Below are positions 8,186 to 16,927 of a stretch of DNA of 58,022 bases, piece after piece. A program made the position numbers and the translations under genes. The notes below the pieces were generated by a model. The model worked only from the letters and a program-made list of their open reading frames with translations, ran no database searches and was not told the origin of the DNA. Each line of letters opens with the position of its first letter. Within the stretch, counting starts at the first letter, position 1. Source of the stretch: Neptunomonas sp. (GTDB lineage: Bacteria; Pseudomonadota; Gammaproteobacteria; Pseudomonadales; Balneatricaceae); assembly GCF_016744175.1 (NCBI RefSeq), contig NZ_JADGEV010000026.1, positions 1-58,022 on the forward strand. Direction: 5' to 3'.

Positions 8186-9097
8186 TTAGTTAAAGTACTT
8201 TCTTACATATCTAAGAGGGGCTGTGATACGCCAGCTCAATGTGTTTTTTATATTTTTAATTTCTTGTTCTGCTTGTTTTAGTAATTTTCGGTTCTCAAGT
8301 AGTTGTATTGGAAGCGATTTACGTAGAACGTTTTCTGCATTTAATAACGCCAACGTGTGAATGTCGGGCTGATGTTCTTGGTTAAATGCTGATGCTGTTT
8401 CGTGATTTAAAAGGTGAAATGCTTCTGCTGACTGTACCTTTGGGCCTAGTGTATAGCTTCTAAAAAGATTAAGCCCCCTGATTTGATCTGCATAGGCTTG
8501 GTCTTGTAGCTGTGAAGGGAAGCAGGCCATTGCTTTGTTTTTTTTGTTTGTACTTAGTGTAATGTCAACAAAGTAGTTTGGTATTAAGGGTACTCCAATT
8601 TCATAAAATGCTAGTTGGAATGAGTTGGGTGTTTTAAGTAATAATTTTAATGCCACCTGCGCCACGGCTCTGTGGTCACGATGCATTTCCCAGATTGAGG
8701 GTGCAAGAATTAAATCAGGAGAGATGTCTTCTATTTTTTTTTGTAACGTTGGGAGTAAAGACTCTTCGTTTAATAGTTGTCCGTCTTGGAAGCCCAAAAA
8801 TTGAGGGAGTGGGTAACCCAGAACGGCAGCAGCAGCAATGGATTCTTTTTGGCGGCGGAGCTTTTTTTCATGGCGTTTCTTTGTGGCAATCTCTGCTGGT
8901 TGGTCTGCCCACTCATGAATCAGCACACCATCGGTGAGTATTAGTACGTGAATATCCGTTCCGCTGGCTTGGAGCTGATTTAGGGTTCCTGCGCACCCAA
9001 ACACTTCATCGTCAGGGTGTGGGGCAAGAACGATTACCGACTTTGCAGGTAGTGTTGTACTAGAAGTATAAGGTGTGAAAAATTGTTCAATATTCAT
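8186..9097 (-). CDS. PIG-L (LmbE-like) deacetylase
   Basis: A 303-aa zinc-dependent N-acetylglucosaminyl-type deacetylase of the PIG-L/LmbE family. The signature PHPDDE at residues about 26-31 and the HRDHRAVA motif near residue 142 supply the metal ligands. About 230 residues of catalytic domain are followed by a helical C-terminus (ENRKLLKQAEQEIKNIKNTLSW, ending with a basic segment) typical of enzymes working on polysaccharide intermediates at the membrane. It is the last gene of a leftward operon with wzm, wzt and an acetyltransferase, and its ATG overlaps the preceding stop by four bases, implying coupled translation. A role in trimming acetylated sugars of the exported glycan is inferred. 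The substrate is not known. Confidence 0.85.
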   Translation of the reverse strand: MNIEQFFTPYTSSTTLPAKSVIVLAPHPDDEVFGCAGTLNQLQASGTDIHVLILTDGVLIHEWADQPAEIATKKRHEKKLRRQKESIAAAAVLGYPLPQFLGFQDGQLLNEESLLPTLQKKIEDISPDLILAPSIWEMHRDHRAVAQVALKLLLKTPNSFQLAFYEIGVPLIPNYFVDITLSTNKKNKAMACFPSQLQDQAYADQIRGLNLFRSYTLGPKVQSAEAFHLLNHETASAFNQEHQPDIHTLALLNAENVLRKSLPIQLLENRKLLKQAEQEIKNIKNTLSWRITAPLRYVRKYFN

Positions 9098-9837
9098 CTG
9101 AAATCAGTATCGCCTCCTAATAGCCACCACTTACCTTTGACGCGTAAGGCATGGTCTGAATTGTTCACATTATTGCCTGGAATAATAATATCTGTTTCTT
9201 TTATAGTTGGTTCGCTTTCTTTGAACCATGATAAAGCACTAGGTGTGCACCAAGCATAGATTCGTTTGCAGTTCTTCGATGTCGCAATGCTTTTGGCAGC
9301 GTTAATTAGGTTGTGTGTTTGATTACGAGAACCAATAATGTCTAATAATTCCATTTCACTATTAGGGTGTTGCTTTAGAATGAGCAGGCCTTGAGCCGTG
9401 TTTTCTCGAATAAAGTACAACAAATAGTCAGCAAAAGGTTTTTCAATATAACGATGCTTTATCCAATTGCTATCCCTGTATCCAATGGCGACATCTGTAG
9501 CGTCTTCTTTCATAGATTGCCACAGGGCGTCTATTTCAATCAGTGCGCTTGTTAAGTCTGTTGATTTGGTATTAATTTCTTCAATGGTGAAGCTTTGTTG
9601 TTCTAGTGGTGAGGTAGGGGGCCAGCTTGCCTCAATGATTTTATCTACAGGGCAATAAAGGTGTTGCTTCAAACCGACTTTAAAAGCCCGTTTATTTGGG
9701 AAGCCAAACCCAAGAGAATAAAGCTTGTCTGGTCCAATATTTTGTTCCAGAAAGTGACAAACAGCAAGTTGAAAAGGACCTTTTTTGGTAAGCACTCCAC
9801 GTGCTTTTTTGGACACCATTATATCCCCTAGTTGCAC
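9094..9837 (-). CDS. GNAT/FemAB-like acyltransferase of a glycan cluster (start uncertain)
   Basis: From the GTG at 9837 this frame gives 247 aa. It contains the conserved block MVSKKARGVLTKKGPF and YSLGFGFPNKRAFKVG, typical of GNAT-related proteins in O-antigen and capsule clusters. The family normally has about 75 more residues in front, and these are present in the same frame up to 10065 without any ATG, GTG or TTG (see the next feature). Proteins starting at the GTG would lose the first beta strands of the fold, so that start is doubtful. It sits between wzt and the PIG-L gene, overlapping the latter by four bases. The donor and acceptor are unknown; modification of the exported polysaccharide is inferred. 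Confidence 0.6.
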   Translation of the reverse strand: MQLGDIMVSKKARGVLTKKGPFQLAVCHFLEQNIGPDKLYSLGFGFPNKRAFKVGLKQHLYCPVDKIIEASWPPTSPLEQQSFTIEEINTKSTDLTSALIEIDALWQSMKEDATDVAIGYRDSNWIKHRYIEKPFADYLLYFIRENTAQGLLILKQHPNSEMELLDIIGSRNQTHNLINAAKSIATSKNCKRIYAWCTPSALSWFKESEPTIKETDIIIPGNNVNNSDHALRVKGKWWLLGGDTDFR

Positions 9838-10067
9838 GAGGCTTTCTGGCTGACCAAAGATTAAACCTTGGCGTGGTGTGCCGCCATTAAATGCAATAAG
9901 TTTGCCTTTTTCAGTTACTGCTGTCCCTGGAGTGGTGGATAGGCGGTATTTCCAGTGCCATGTTTCTAAATCTAAAGGGTGACCAAATGCTTCTTGAAAT
10001 AATTTTGAAATTTCGACTTCTGGTATGTCACTGGCATTGACTATCTGCCAGCGAGGCTTTTTTTTTT
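9838..10067 (-). other. Start-less upstream coding extension of the acyltransferase, with A10 slippery run in the end of wzt
   Basis: Translating upstream of the GTG at 9837 gives convincing family sequence (VNASDIPEVEISKLF, GHPLDLETWHWKY, then GKLIAFNGGTPRQGLIFGQ). The open frame ends at a TAA at 10068-10066, with no ATG, GTG, TTG or CTG in between. An ATA codon at 10044-10042 overlaps the wzt stop (ATAG) exactly where the family normally starts. The wzt mRNA has ten consecutive A residues (10067-10058) just before its end. A -1 slip there, as on A_AAA_AAA, would join Wzt to this frame through KPRWQIVNASD, giving one protein of about 756 aa. The alternatives are ATA initiation or a sequencing error in the run. 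Confidence 0.55.
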
Positions 10068-11363
10068 AATCTGCACCCATTGGTGGGGAATATATACTAA
10101 CCCACGCTCTTGTCCTGACTGTGTCACGTGCAGTGTTATGGCTGGATCCGCCTCGTCGTGTAAAAAAATTCCTCGACTACAAAACAAGAGAACGCCTACA
10201 TAGTAGGTACCTTTCATTAAAGGGAGGTCTTTATATGAAATAGACAGGAGGCCGTTTCCATTAGCATCTAAGTCCAGTGTAAGGCCGTCACCCCATGTGC
10301 CGCAGCTTGTCACTAACTGTCCGCCAGAATTATGGATGACGATTGCTACACCTGGTATTTCATTTTCAAGTGAAGAATGAAGTTCCACTTCTATTGCGAG
10401 GTTGCTTGTGCAGCTTGAAATGTTTAACACATTACCTGTGATGTTATCAGCGTAAGCGGTGACTTTGGTTATTCTTGCGCTGTTAGGTGAAGATGGCGGG
10501 TGTGTGTTTGATTCATTCTCTTCTTGTGCGTTTTCATATGACGTGGGCGGTGAGTTTGAGGGGAGTGTTGCATTATTTGGTTGTGCTGGTTGTGAGTCTT
10601 GATTGGCTAGGCGATCTAAAAAGCTTTGGTAAGTGGGGATTACAATATCAGGTTTTCCACTGGCGCGAATTTCACCCTTCTCAATCCATATAGCATGAGT
10701 GCATAGTGTTTCAACTTGATACAGGGAGTGAGAGCAAAAGAGGATGGTTTTGCCGCTATCGCGCATTGCCATGATACGCTCAAATGAACGGCGTGCAAAA
10801 TCTCCGTCTCCTACAGATAACGCTTCGTCAATAATCAGGATATCTGGATCGACACTGGTGGCAACAGAGAAAGCTAGGCGAACATACATGCCGCTCGAGT
10901 ATGTGGTTACTGGCTGATCTATAAAAGATCGAATGCCAGAAAACTCAATAATGCTGTCTAGTTTTTCATCAATTTCTTGGCGGGATATGCCCATGACAGT
11001 AGCGGATAAATATATGTTTTCACGGCCGGTGAACTGGGGGTTGAAACCTGCCCCTAATTCTAGCAAAGCAGCTATGCGCCCATTGATTTTCAAACTGCCG
11101 GATGAAGGGGTTAAGGTTCCGCACAGTAATTGTAGCAGTGTTGATTTACCAGCACCATTTCTGCCAACGATACCAAGCACTTCTCCTTTGGGTAAGTCGA
11201 AGCTAATATTTTTTAGTGCGTGGTAAGGCTTGTAGTAGATTTTTTTGTGGCCCCATATGAGCTGTTTTAAGCGGTCAGACGGGCTTTTATAGATATGATA
11301 AGTCTTGCTTAAAATATTAGCTTGAATTGCTGGTGATAGGGTTTGTGTGCTTTCAGAGGACAT
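10041..11363 (-). CDS. wzt: Polysaccharide ABC exporter, ATP-binding subunit with Wzt-type C-terminal domain
   Basis: A 440-aa ATPase of the Wzm/Wzt type that powers export of a finished O-antigen or related polysaccharide across the inner membrane. Visible motifs are Walker A GRNGAGKST, signature YSSGMYVRLAF and Walker B ILIIDEALSVGD with H-loop CSHS. Residues about 1-240 are the nucleotide-binding domain. A low-complexity linker (QPAQPNNATLPSNSPP) follows, and the last 140 residues form the Wzt C-terminal glycan-recognising beta sandwich (GNVLNISSCTSNLAIEVEL, LVTSCGTWGDG). I chose ATG 11363 (MSSEST) rather than the upstream GTG; it overlaps the permease end by 11 bases. The gene ends in a ten-A run discussed separately. 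Confidence 0.92.
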   Translation of the reverse strand: MSSESTQTLSPAIQANILSKTYHIYKSPSDRLKQLIWGHKKIYYKPYHALKNISFDLPKGEVLGIVGRNGAGKSTLLQLLCGTLTPSSGSLKINGRIAALLELGAGFNPQFTGRENIYLSATVMGISRQEIDEKLDSIIEFSGIRSFIDQPVTTYSSGMYVRLAFSVATSVDPDILIIDEALSVGDGDFARRSFERIMAMRDSGKTILFCSHSLYQVETLCTHAIWIEKGEIRASGKPDIVIPTYQSFLDRLANQDSQPAQPNNATLPSNSPPTSYENAQEENESNTHPPSSPNSARITKVTAYADNITGNVLNISSCTSNLAIEVELHSSLENEIPGVAIVIHNSGGQLVTSCGTWGDGLTLDLDANGNGLLSISYKDLPLMKGTYYVGVLLFCSRGIFLHDEADPAITLHVTQSGQERGLVYIPHQWVQIKKKSLAGR

Positions 11364-12168
11364 CAGCAAATCCTGGTCGGGTTTTGTGGAAGCAAAATGC
11401 ACCTAGTGCAGCGATAAAGCTTGTAGATATGAGATAAGTTACTAAGGCTATGAGGTTTGGCCATTGTCCTTGTAATACCACTGCGCGAAGTGACTCAATA
11501 ATAAGCGCCAGTGGGTTAAAAATCATGACGCTTTGTACAAATTCAGGTAAAGCGGTAGTAGGGTAAAAAATGGGTGAAAGGAACATCAAAGGTGTAAGAA
11601 TGAGGCCGACAATGTGTCCTAAATCTCGTAAATACACACCAAGAGATGAAAGTAACCACCCAAGTCCTAAAAGAATAGGTAAAAAAGATATACCTATTAA
11701 AGGCAGCGCTATTAGATGGATGGTTAATTGTCCTTGAGCAAAAAAAGCGCCTACGATCAATACAGTTAAACTCAACAAGGCAAAGAAGCTAGATGCGCCC
11801 ACGCTAACCCAGGGCAAAATCGCAAGAGGAAAGATAACTTTCTTCACCATGTTAGGTTGCTCAGACACCAGTGAGGGCGCGCGCCCAACGACTTCACTAA
11901 ATAGCGTGAAAACGAGAAGGCCTGAAAAAAGCTGTAAGGCGAACTCTGCATTAGATGATGATGGGTCGCTAGGCCATTTGGCATTAAGCACCGTTCTGAA
12001 GACAAAAGTATATATTGCGAGCATAGCAATCGGCGTTAGTATTGCCCACCCTAGCCCAAGCCATGATCCTTGAAAGCGTTGTTTTATTTCCCTTTTTATC
12101 AGTTGGACTAGCAGTTCTTTATGCTCTATCGGGAAAAAAAATCCTTTTAGCCATGAGGTCTTTGCCAT
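11353..12168 (-). CDS. wzm: Polysaccharide ABC exporter, membrane subunit
   Basis: A 271-aa ABC-2 type permease, the membrane partner of Wzt. The N-terminal interfacial part has the family motif LIKREIKQRFQGSWLGLGW. Six hydrophobic segments follow, around residues 37-57, 74-90, 117-140, 150-172, 181-200 and 238-258. The length is usual for Wzm, KpsM and TagG proteins. It is the first gene of the leftward export operon and overlaps wzt by 11 bases, so the subunits are probably made together. The intergenic region 12169-12324 separates it from the divergent glycosyltransferase and should contain both promoters; I saw no clear operator there. The exported glycan is probably built by the transferases encoded next door. 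Confidence 0.92.
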   Translation of the reverse strand: MAKTSWLKGFFFPIEHKELLVQLIKREIKQRFQGSWLGLGWAILTPIAMLAIYTFVFRTVLNAKWPSDPSSSNAEFALQLFSGLLVFTLFSEVVGRAPSLVSEQPNMVKKVIFPLAILPWVSVGASSFFALLSLTVLIVGAFFAQGQLTIHLIALPLIGISFLPILLGLGWLLSSLGVYLRDLGHIVGLILTPLMFLSPIFYPTTALPEFVQSVMIFNPLALIIESLRAVVLQGQWPNLIALVTYLISTSFIAALGAFCFHKTRPGFADVL

Positions 12169-12324
12169 AAGCCCTTATTACTCACACATTGATAGAAAAA
12201 TTGACGGCTGATCCTAACACCCCGTCTTTTTTAGCGCAACGCAATCGCCTATGCCTGCATTGTGTGTATGGCGAGCTTTCCTGTAATATAGCTGGTTTTG
12301 TAATACTTTGTTTTGAGGCGTTTT

Positions 12325-13659
12325 ATGGTGGATCAATTGTCCGTGCAAACTCCTTTGGTTAGTGTTGTTGTGCGAACTAAAGATAGACTTGGAAGTCTAG
12401 CTAACTGTATCGAATCTATTGTGGAGCAAGATTATCGTCCTATTCATGTGGTTGTTGTAAATGATGGGGGGGAATGTGTTCAAAATGTATTGTCTTTATA
12501 TGGTGATGAGCTATTAACAGTCACCTTGTTGGATCTAGCTGAAAACGTTGGTAGAACATGTGCTGCAAATCTTGGTCTTGATGCGGTTAGAGGGGAGTAC
12601 GTAAGTTTTCTTGATGATGATGATTATTGGTTACCCAGCCATCTTTCATCTCTTGTTTCAGGGCTGCTGGATTCGAAACTGGATAGCGAATCTGGGTTGC
12701 CGGAAGTAGCTATATACTCTGCAACACGTGCAGTTTTGATTGAAAAAAATGCAGAAAAAGAAATCAAAATTTACCAAACAGACTTTGATAAAGCTCGGCT
12801 GTTATATAACAACTTTTTGCCAATCCATAGTGTCCTTTTTAGTCGGGTGGTCTTGGGTAGAGGGGCTCGTTTTGATGAGTCGTTTGATCTTTTTGAAGAT
12901 TGGGATTTTTGGTTGCAAGTCAGCAGCCTTATCCCTTTTATATATTTGCCAAAGATTACGTGTGTTTATCGATTGCACTCAGATGCTTCCGGAGTACATG
13001 GAGAAGGCTTAACCACAATCGCATACCAGAAAATTTATGAAAAGTGGCTAGCAAACTGTAGTTGTTCAGAATTAAGTGAACTCTTTCAAAAAACACATGC
13101 TTGGTGTAGTGAGGGGGTAGAAAATCTTCAAAATGTTCATCAGGAAAAATTGAATACAATAGGTGGATTACACACGCATGCTATTTCTGTTATTGCAGAA
13201 AAAGATGCAAATATTGCCTCTTTGAATAAAATATACAGCAATGCTATTTCTGTTATTGAGGAAAAAGATGCAGACATTGCTTCTTTGGGCGGAATACATA
13301 GTAATGCTCTTTCTGTCATTGAAGAGAAAGATGAAAATATTCGTACGCTAGAAGAAGCTCACCGCTATGCAGTTAGTGTAGTAAAGGAAAGAGATATCAC
13401 ATTAGCAGCGCAGCGTGTTGATATTGATAGTTTGCGAGCGCAGTTAGGTGAAATAGACGATGAAGCACAACGGGTGAAAATAGATCTCAGTAATGCTTTA
13501 TCTGTTATTGATGATAGGGATATAGAAGCAGCGCGCTTAGAAGAAAAGGGTGTTGCTCAGGTTACTGAAATAGCTAATCTAAAGGCACAGCTAGTCGCTC
13601 CGATTATTAAACGATCATGGCTTGTATTACAAGGTGTGTTCGGACGAAGGAATAAATAA
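12325..13659 (+). CDS. Family 2 glycosyltransferase with heptad-repeat coiled-coil tail
   Basis: A 444-aa protein. Residues about 10-230 are a GT-A family 2 glycosyltransferase (VSVVVRTKDRLGSLANCI, VVNDGG, the DxD-like FLDDDDYW, then FEDWDFW). From about residue 270 the protein becomes a long coiled coil with a 21-residue repeat (three heptads) of the form AISVIAEKDANIASL. In DNA these are 63-bp units starting at 13180, 13243, 13306 and 13369, with decayed units in phase to 13495. The end is basic and hydrophobic. ATG 12325 has a GAGG site and is preferred to TTG 12313. The gene is followed after 4 bases by another transferase. The coiled coil may measure chain length or hold a complex, as for WbdD-like rulers; this is inference. 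Confidence 0.85.
   Translation: MVDQLSVQTPLVSVVVRTKDRLGSLANCIESIVEQDYRPIHVVVVNDGGECVQNVLSLYGDELLTVTLLDLAENVGRTCAANLGLDAVRGEYVSFLDDDDYWLPSHLSSLVSGLLDSKLDSESGLPEVAIYSATRAVLIEKNAEKEIKIYQTDFDKARLLYNNFLPIHSVLFSRVVLGRGARFDESFDLFEDWDFWLQVSSLIPFIYLPKITCVYRLHSDASGVHGEGLTTIAYQKIYEKWLANCSCSELSELFQKTHAWCSEGVENLQNVHQEKLNTIGGLHTHAISVIAEKDANIASLNKIYSNAISVIEEKDADIASLGGIHSNALSVIEEKDENIRTLEEAHRYAVSVVKERDITLAAQRVDIDSLRAQLGEIDDEAQRVKIDLSNALSVIDDRDIEAARLEEKGVAQVTEIANLKAQLVAPIIKRSWLVLQGVFGRRNK
13180..13557 (+). repeat. 63-bp in-frame tandem repeat encoding coiled-coil heptads
   Basis: Four clear units begin at 13180, 13243, 13306 and 13369, each encoding a 21-residue block like AISVIEEKDADIASLGGIHSN. Two weaker units continue in exact 63-base phase at 13432 and 13495. 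Unit length equals three heptads, so copy changes would lengthen the coil without breaking its register. Confidence 0.75.
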
Positions 13660-13663
13660 GAGT

Positions 13664-15934
13664 ATGAAACCAATAGATGTAATTGTTCCTGTATATCGCG
13701 GGCTTCAGGATGTCAAAGATTGTTTGGATAGTGTTTTAAACTCTAAATGTAATCAGTCCTATGACCTCATTTTTATTGATGATGCTTCACCTGAACCGGA
13801 GGTTAGTGCATATTTGCAGGCTGAGGCTAAAAAAGGCGAGTTTACATTATTAATTAATGAAGAAAATCTTGGCTTTGTTGCGACAGTGAACAGAGGCATG
13901 CGCTTGCATGAAGATAGAGACGTGATTTTGCTCAATAGTGATACTCAGGTGGCAAATGATTGGATAGATCGCTTGGTGCACACGGCATATGCTAAAGATA
14001 ATACAGGTACAGTAACCCCTTTTTCTAATAACGCCACTATTTGTAGCTACCCTAATTTTTGCCAAGATAATGAATTGCCAAAGAACCTTAGCGTAGCACA
14101 AATAGATGATTTGTTTGCTCTGTGTAACCCAGAAGCGTCTCTCGATATACCAACAGCGGTTGGTTTTTGTATGTATATTCGACGTGAATGCCTAACTCAG
14201 TTGGGATATTTCGATTTAGAAACTTTTGGTATGGGATATGGTGAAGAGAATGACTTTAGCCAAAGAGCTATCAGTATGGGATGGACTAACCAGTTCGCTT
14301 TAGATGTATTTGTTCATCATACAGGTAATGTGAGTTTTGGTGACGAACATAACGAGCTAAAGCATGCTGCATTAGGAAAAATTACAGCAAAGCACCCTAC
14401 TTATGAGAGGCAAGTTCACGAGCACATTGCCGATGACCCTGCCAAACCATATCGTGAACGTGTCTGGTTGGCTAGTTTGAAATATAGTGCTGTTCCATTT
14501 GTGGTTCATATTTCGCATAATCGTGGTGGAGGTACGGCTCGCTTCGTTGAAGAATTGAGTGATGAACTAAGTTCTCTGGCAAATTCCTTATTGTTAATGC
14601 CTAGTGTTGCAAAGCCTGGCTATTTATCATTGAGTCAGGTTTTTACGCATTCTGAAGCGCTTGCTCCTGAAGAGTCTGGTTATACTCTGTACTTTCATGC
14701 AGAAGAGGAAAAAGCAGCCCTTATCAGCTTTTTGAAAAGTTTGCCTGTGCAGAGTTTGCACTATCATCATCTTATAGGGCTGCCTAAATGGTTTCAAAAA
14801 TTACCTAAAAAGCTTGGGTTGCCTTGGTTTATCGCTGTACATGACTATTATATGGCATGTCCGCATATATCTTTAACGAGTACTTCAGGTAATTATTGTG
14901 AAGAGAAAGGTATTTCAGATTGTAATAAGTGCCTTAGTAGTAGTATTGGAATAAATGAAAAAAATATAGAGACATGGAGGAATTCGTTTAAGCTATTCCT
15001 AGAAGGAGCTGAAACGTGTTTTACGCCAAGTAATGACTGTCAGCAACGTATGGAGGGTTACTTTCCAGACGCTACGTTTGCCACAGTATATCACCAGCAA
15101 AGTCAGCATTTCTCAGATGTTGGGAGCACGGGTAGTCAAAATGAGCAAGCAGGCTCCGCGCGTTCCCGAGTTGTGTTCAAGGTCATAGTTTTAGGGGCAT
15201 TAAGCAAAATTAAAGGTGCTGATGTTCTGGAAGCGCTTGCTGTTCACTGTAAGCAGGAATCTATTGATATAGAGTTCGAGTTGATGGGCTATTCCTATAG
15301 AGACTTAGTATCTGCGCCCAATAGTAATTTAACTGTGTCTGGTGCTTATCAAGAAAGTGAACTGCAAGCATTGCTTGAAGAGAAAATCATGCACCAAGAA
15401 GCAGATTTGATCTGGTTTCCTGCGCAGTGGCCAGAAACGTTTAGTTATACCCTGAGCGCAGCGATAGAGAGCGGGCTTCCTATTTTGGCATCGAGTATAG
15501 GAGCATTTCCTGAAAGACTATACGGGCGATCAAATGCTTGGGTGTTACCTCGGGATGCTTCGCTAGAACTGTTGGTGAATACTATATTGGCTATCAAGAA
15601 AAAAGTGTTTGAACACTCCGATGTGGAAAGCTTGTGTGAAATGGTGGGGGTTGCTCGATTTGTGGATAGCGGTTACCGCTATAAGAATAATTATCTTGCT
15701 TCTACGGCAACACCTAGCATTTTTGCTATAAGAAAGGATGGAAAAGATAAAGTTGGTCAGTGGGTAAGGATGTTTATGTTGCACTTGAACTCAGGCCAAA
15801 CAAAGCGAGATAAGTTTCGTGTTAATTTATTAAAGCTATTGGTGAGAATCAAATTTCTTCCCATAATGAGCTCTGTTGTTCAGCGTATACCGCAAAGTCT
15901 ACAAAGCCAAATTAAGACGAAATTGTTGAAATAA
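13664..15934 (+). CDS. Bifunctional glycosyltransferase (GT2 plus GT4-like)
   Basis: A 756-aa fusion. Residues about 3-270 are a GT2 domain (PIDVIVPVYRG, LIFIDDASPE, NEENLGFVATVNRGM, LLNSDTQVANDW, GYGEENDFSQRA). Residues about 290-690 are a GT-B domain resembling GT4 enzymes of O-antigen clusters: it opens with VVHISHNRGGGTARFVEEL. It contains a cysteine-rich stretch (HDYYMACPHISL, then YCEEKGISDCNKC) often seen in this subgroup and ends with the donor-site segment SYTLSAAIESGLPILAS. ATG 13664 follows a TAAGAG site 4 bases after the previous stop, so the two transferases are co-translated. It converges on the Crp-like gene with two bases between them. Sugar and linkage specificity cannot be read. 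Confidence 0.85.
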   Translation: MKPIDVIVPVYRGLQDVKDCLDSVLNSKCNQSYDLIFIDDASPEPEVSAYLQAEAKKGEFTLLINEENLGFVATVNRGMRLHEDRDVILLNSDTQVANDWIDRLVHTAYAKDNTGTVTPFSNNATICSYPNFCQDNELPKNLSVAQIDDLFALCNPEASLDIPTAVGFCMYIRRECLTQLGYFDLETFGMGYGEENDFSQRAISMGWTNQFALDVFVHHTGNVSFGDEHNELKHAALGKITAKHPTYERQVHEHIADDPAKPYRERVWLASLKYSAVPFVVHISHNRGGGTARFVEELSDELSSLANSLLLMPSVAKPGYLSLSQVFTHSEALAPEESGYTLYFHAEEEKAALISFLKSLPVQSLHYHHLIGLPKWFQKLPKKLGLPWFIAVHDYYMACPHISLTSTSGNYCEEKGISDCNKCLSSSIGINEKNIETWRNSFKLFLEGAETCFTPSNDCQQRMEGYFPDATFATVYHQQSQHFSDVGSTGSQNEQAGSARSRVVFKVIVLGALSKIKGADVLEALAVHCKQESIDIEFELMGYSYRDLVSAPNSNLTVSGAYQESELQALLEEKIMHQEADLIWFPAQWPETFSYTLSAAIESGLPILASSIGAFPERLYGRSNAWVLPRDASLELLVNTILAIKKKVFEHSDVESLCEMVGVARFVDSGYRYKNNYLASTATPSIFAIRKDGKDKVGQWVRMFMLHLNSGQTKRDKFRVNLLKLLVRIKFLPIMSSVVQRIPQSLQSQIKTKLLK

Positions 15935-15936
15935 GG

Positions 15937-16632
15937 TTATTCTTTCGCTTCTGCAAGCTCTTTTAGGGCTTGCGGCTTTAAAATTTCAAGACGACTGCTT
16001 CCGTCACGTTTGACAATTTTATTTGTCTGTAATGTTTGAAAAACCCGGGTTACCGTTTCTCGGCTGAGGTTTAGCATGATGCCCAATTCTTGGTGGGTGG
16101 GTGGGTTTAAGATGACATCTTCTAAGGGGTTGTTTTTCTTTTGTTCGCTCAACATTATCCATAGTTGGCCGCACACTCGACCAGTTGTATTGGAAAGCCC
16201 TAGTAAGGCGCGCTGAGTTGAGAGTTGTCTAACTCGGCCTGCCATGCGTACAAACATGCTTTCAACAAGTAAGTAATTATTTTGGAGAGCGACTTTTATT
16301 GAAGATAAAGGAATAAAAACAACTTGGGAGCGTGTTAGCGCAATAACACTTTCTGGCTGGCCTTGTGAATCAAAAAGTCCGAGCTCTCCGCAAAAATCTC
16401 CTGGCTCGACAAAGTACAGTCCGACTTCGCGCCCGTCTAGAGTGAAATCCACACCTTGCAGCCGGCCTTCAAATAAAAAACAAAGGCTTTCACCTTGTTG
16501 TCCACTGTTAAGAATGGTGCCTCTGCGGCCTACACTTCGTAATATAGACTGCGACGCTAAAGATTCTAGTGTGTGCTCAGGCATGCTGTTTAGTATTTCA
16601 AAACGCTGTAACAGTTTAATTGAAACTGCCAT
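15937..16632 (-). CDS. Crp/Fnr family transcription regulator with altered cyclic-nucleotide pocket
   Basis: A 231-aa Crp/Fnr regulator from ATG 16632, which has a GGAGAG site; an upstream ATG at 16674 is less likely. Residues about 10-130 are the cyclic-nucleotide-binding beta barrel. Its phosphate cassette reads CGELGLFDSQGQPESVIAL, with Glu where Crp has the phosphate-binding Arg, so canonical cAMP binding is doubtful. Residues about 150-220 are the winged helix, with recognition helix LSRETVTRVFQTL matching the Arg-Glu-x-x-x-Arg contact pattern of Crp and therefore a TGTGA-N6-TCACA site. Such sites occur in the adjacent promoter (16817) and before the 1109-aa gene (7968). It lacks the four-cysteine pattern of Fnr. 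Confidence 0.88.
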   Translation of the reverse strand: MAVSIKLLQRFEILNSMPEHTLESLASQSILRSVGRRGTILNSGQQGESLCFLFEGRLQGVDFTLDGREVGLYFVEPGDFCGELGLFDSQGQPESVIALTRSQVVFIPLSSIKVALQNNYLLVESMFVRMAGRVRQLSTQRALLGLSNTTGRVCGQLWIMLSEQKKNNPLEDVILNPPTHQELGIMLNLSRETVTRVFQTLQTNKIVKRDGSSRLEILKPQALKELAEAKE

Positions 16633-16816
16633 CCACTCTCCAATTGCCCTGTTTCCTACTGCCAGCCTTAGCATATGCTAAGTAAGCTGCTAGTACTACT
16701 TATGATAGGTTATAGGCTAATCTATTCGTTTTGCAAGTTGCGTAGACTGTAGATTAGGTCACTTAGCCGTTATTAAAAGCACGGTCATGAAGTATTTCCC
16801 ATAAAAAATTCATATA

Positions 16817-16832
16817 TGTGACCTTAATCACT
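16817..16832. promoter_or_regulatory. CRP-like operator between the Crp-type gene and the FecR gene
   Basis: TGTGACCTTAATCACT is a near-perfect TGTGA-N6-TCACA palindrome with one mismatch. It lies in the divergent promoter region 16633-16927, about 96 bases before the FecR-domain gene and 185 before the regulator gene. Control of one or both genes by the local Crp-type protein is inferred. Confidence 0.55.
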
Positions 16833-16927
16833 CTGACTATTACTATTAGGGATAGTATAGATAGTCTAAGGGTTCGAATGAGCCATCCACCTTGTGTTAA
16901 TTTGTCGCTTGTTTTTAGGTAGGTCAC

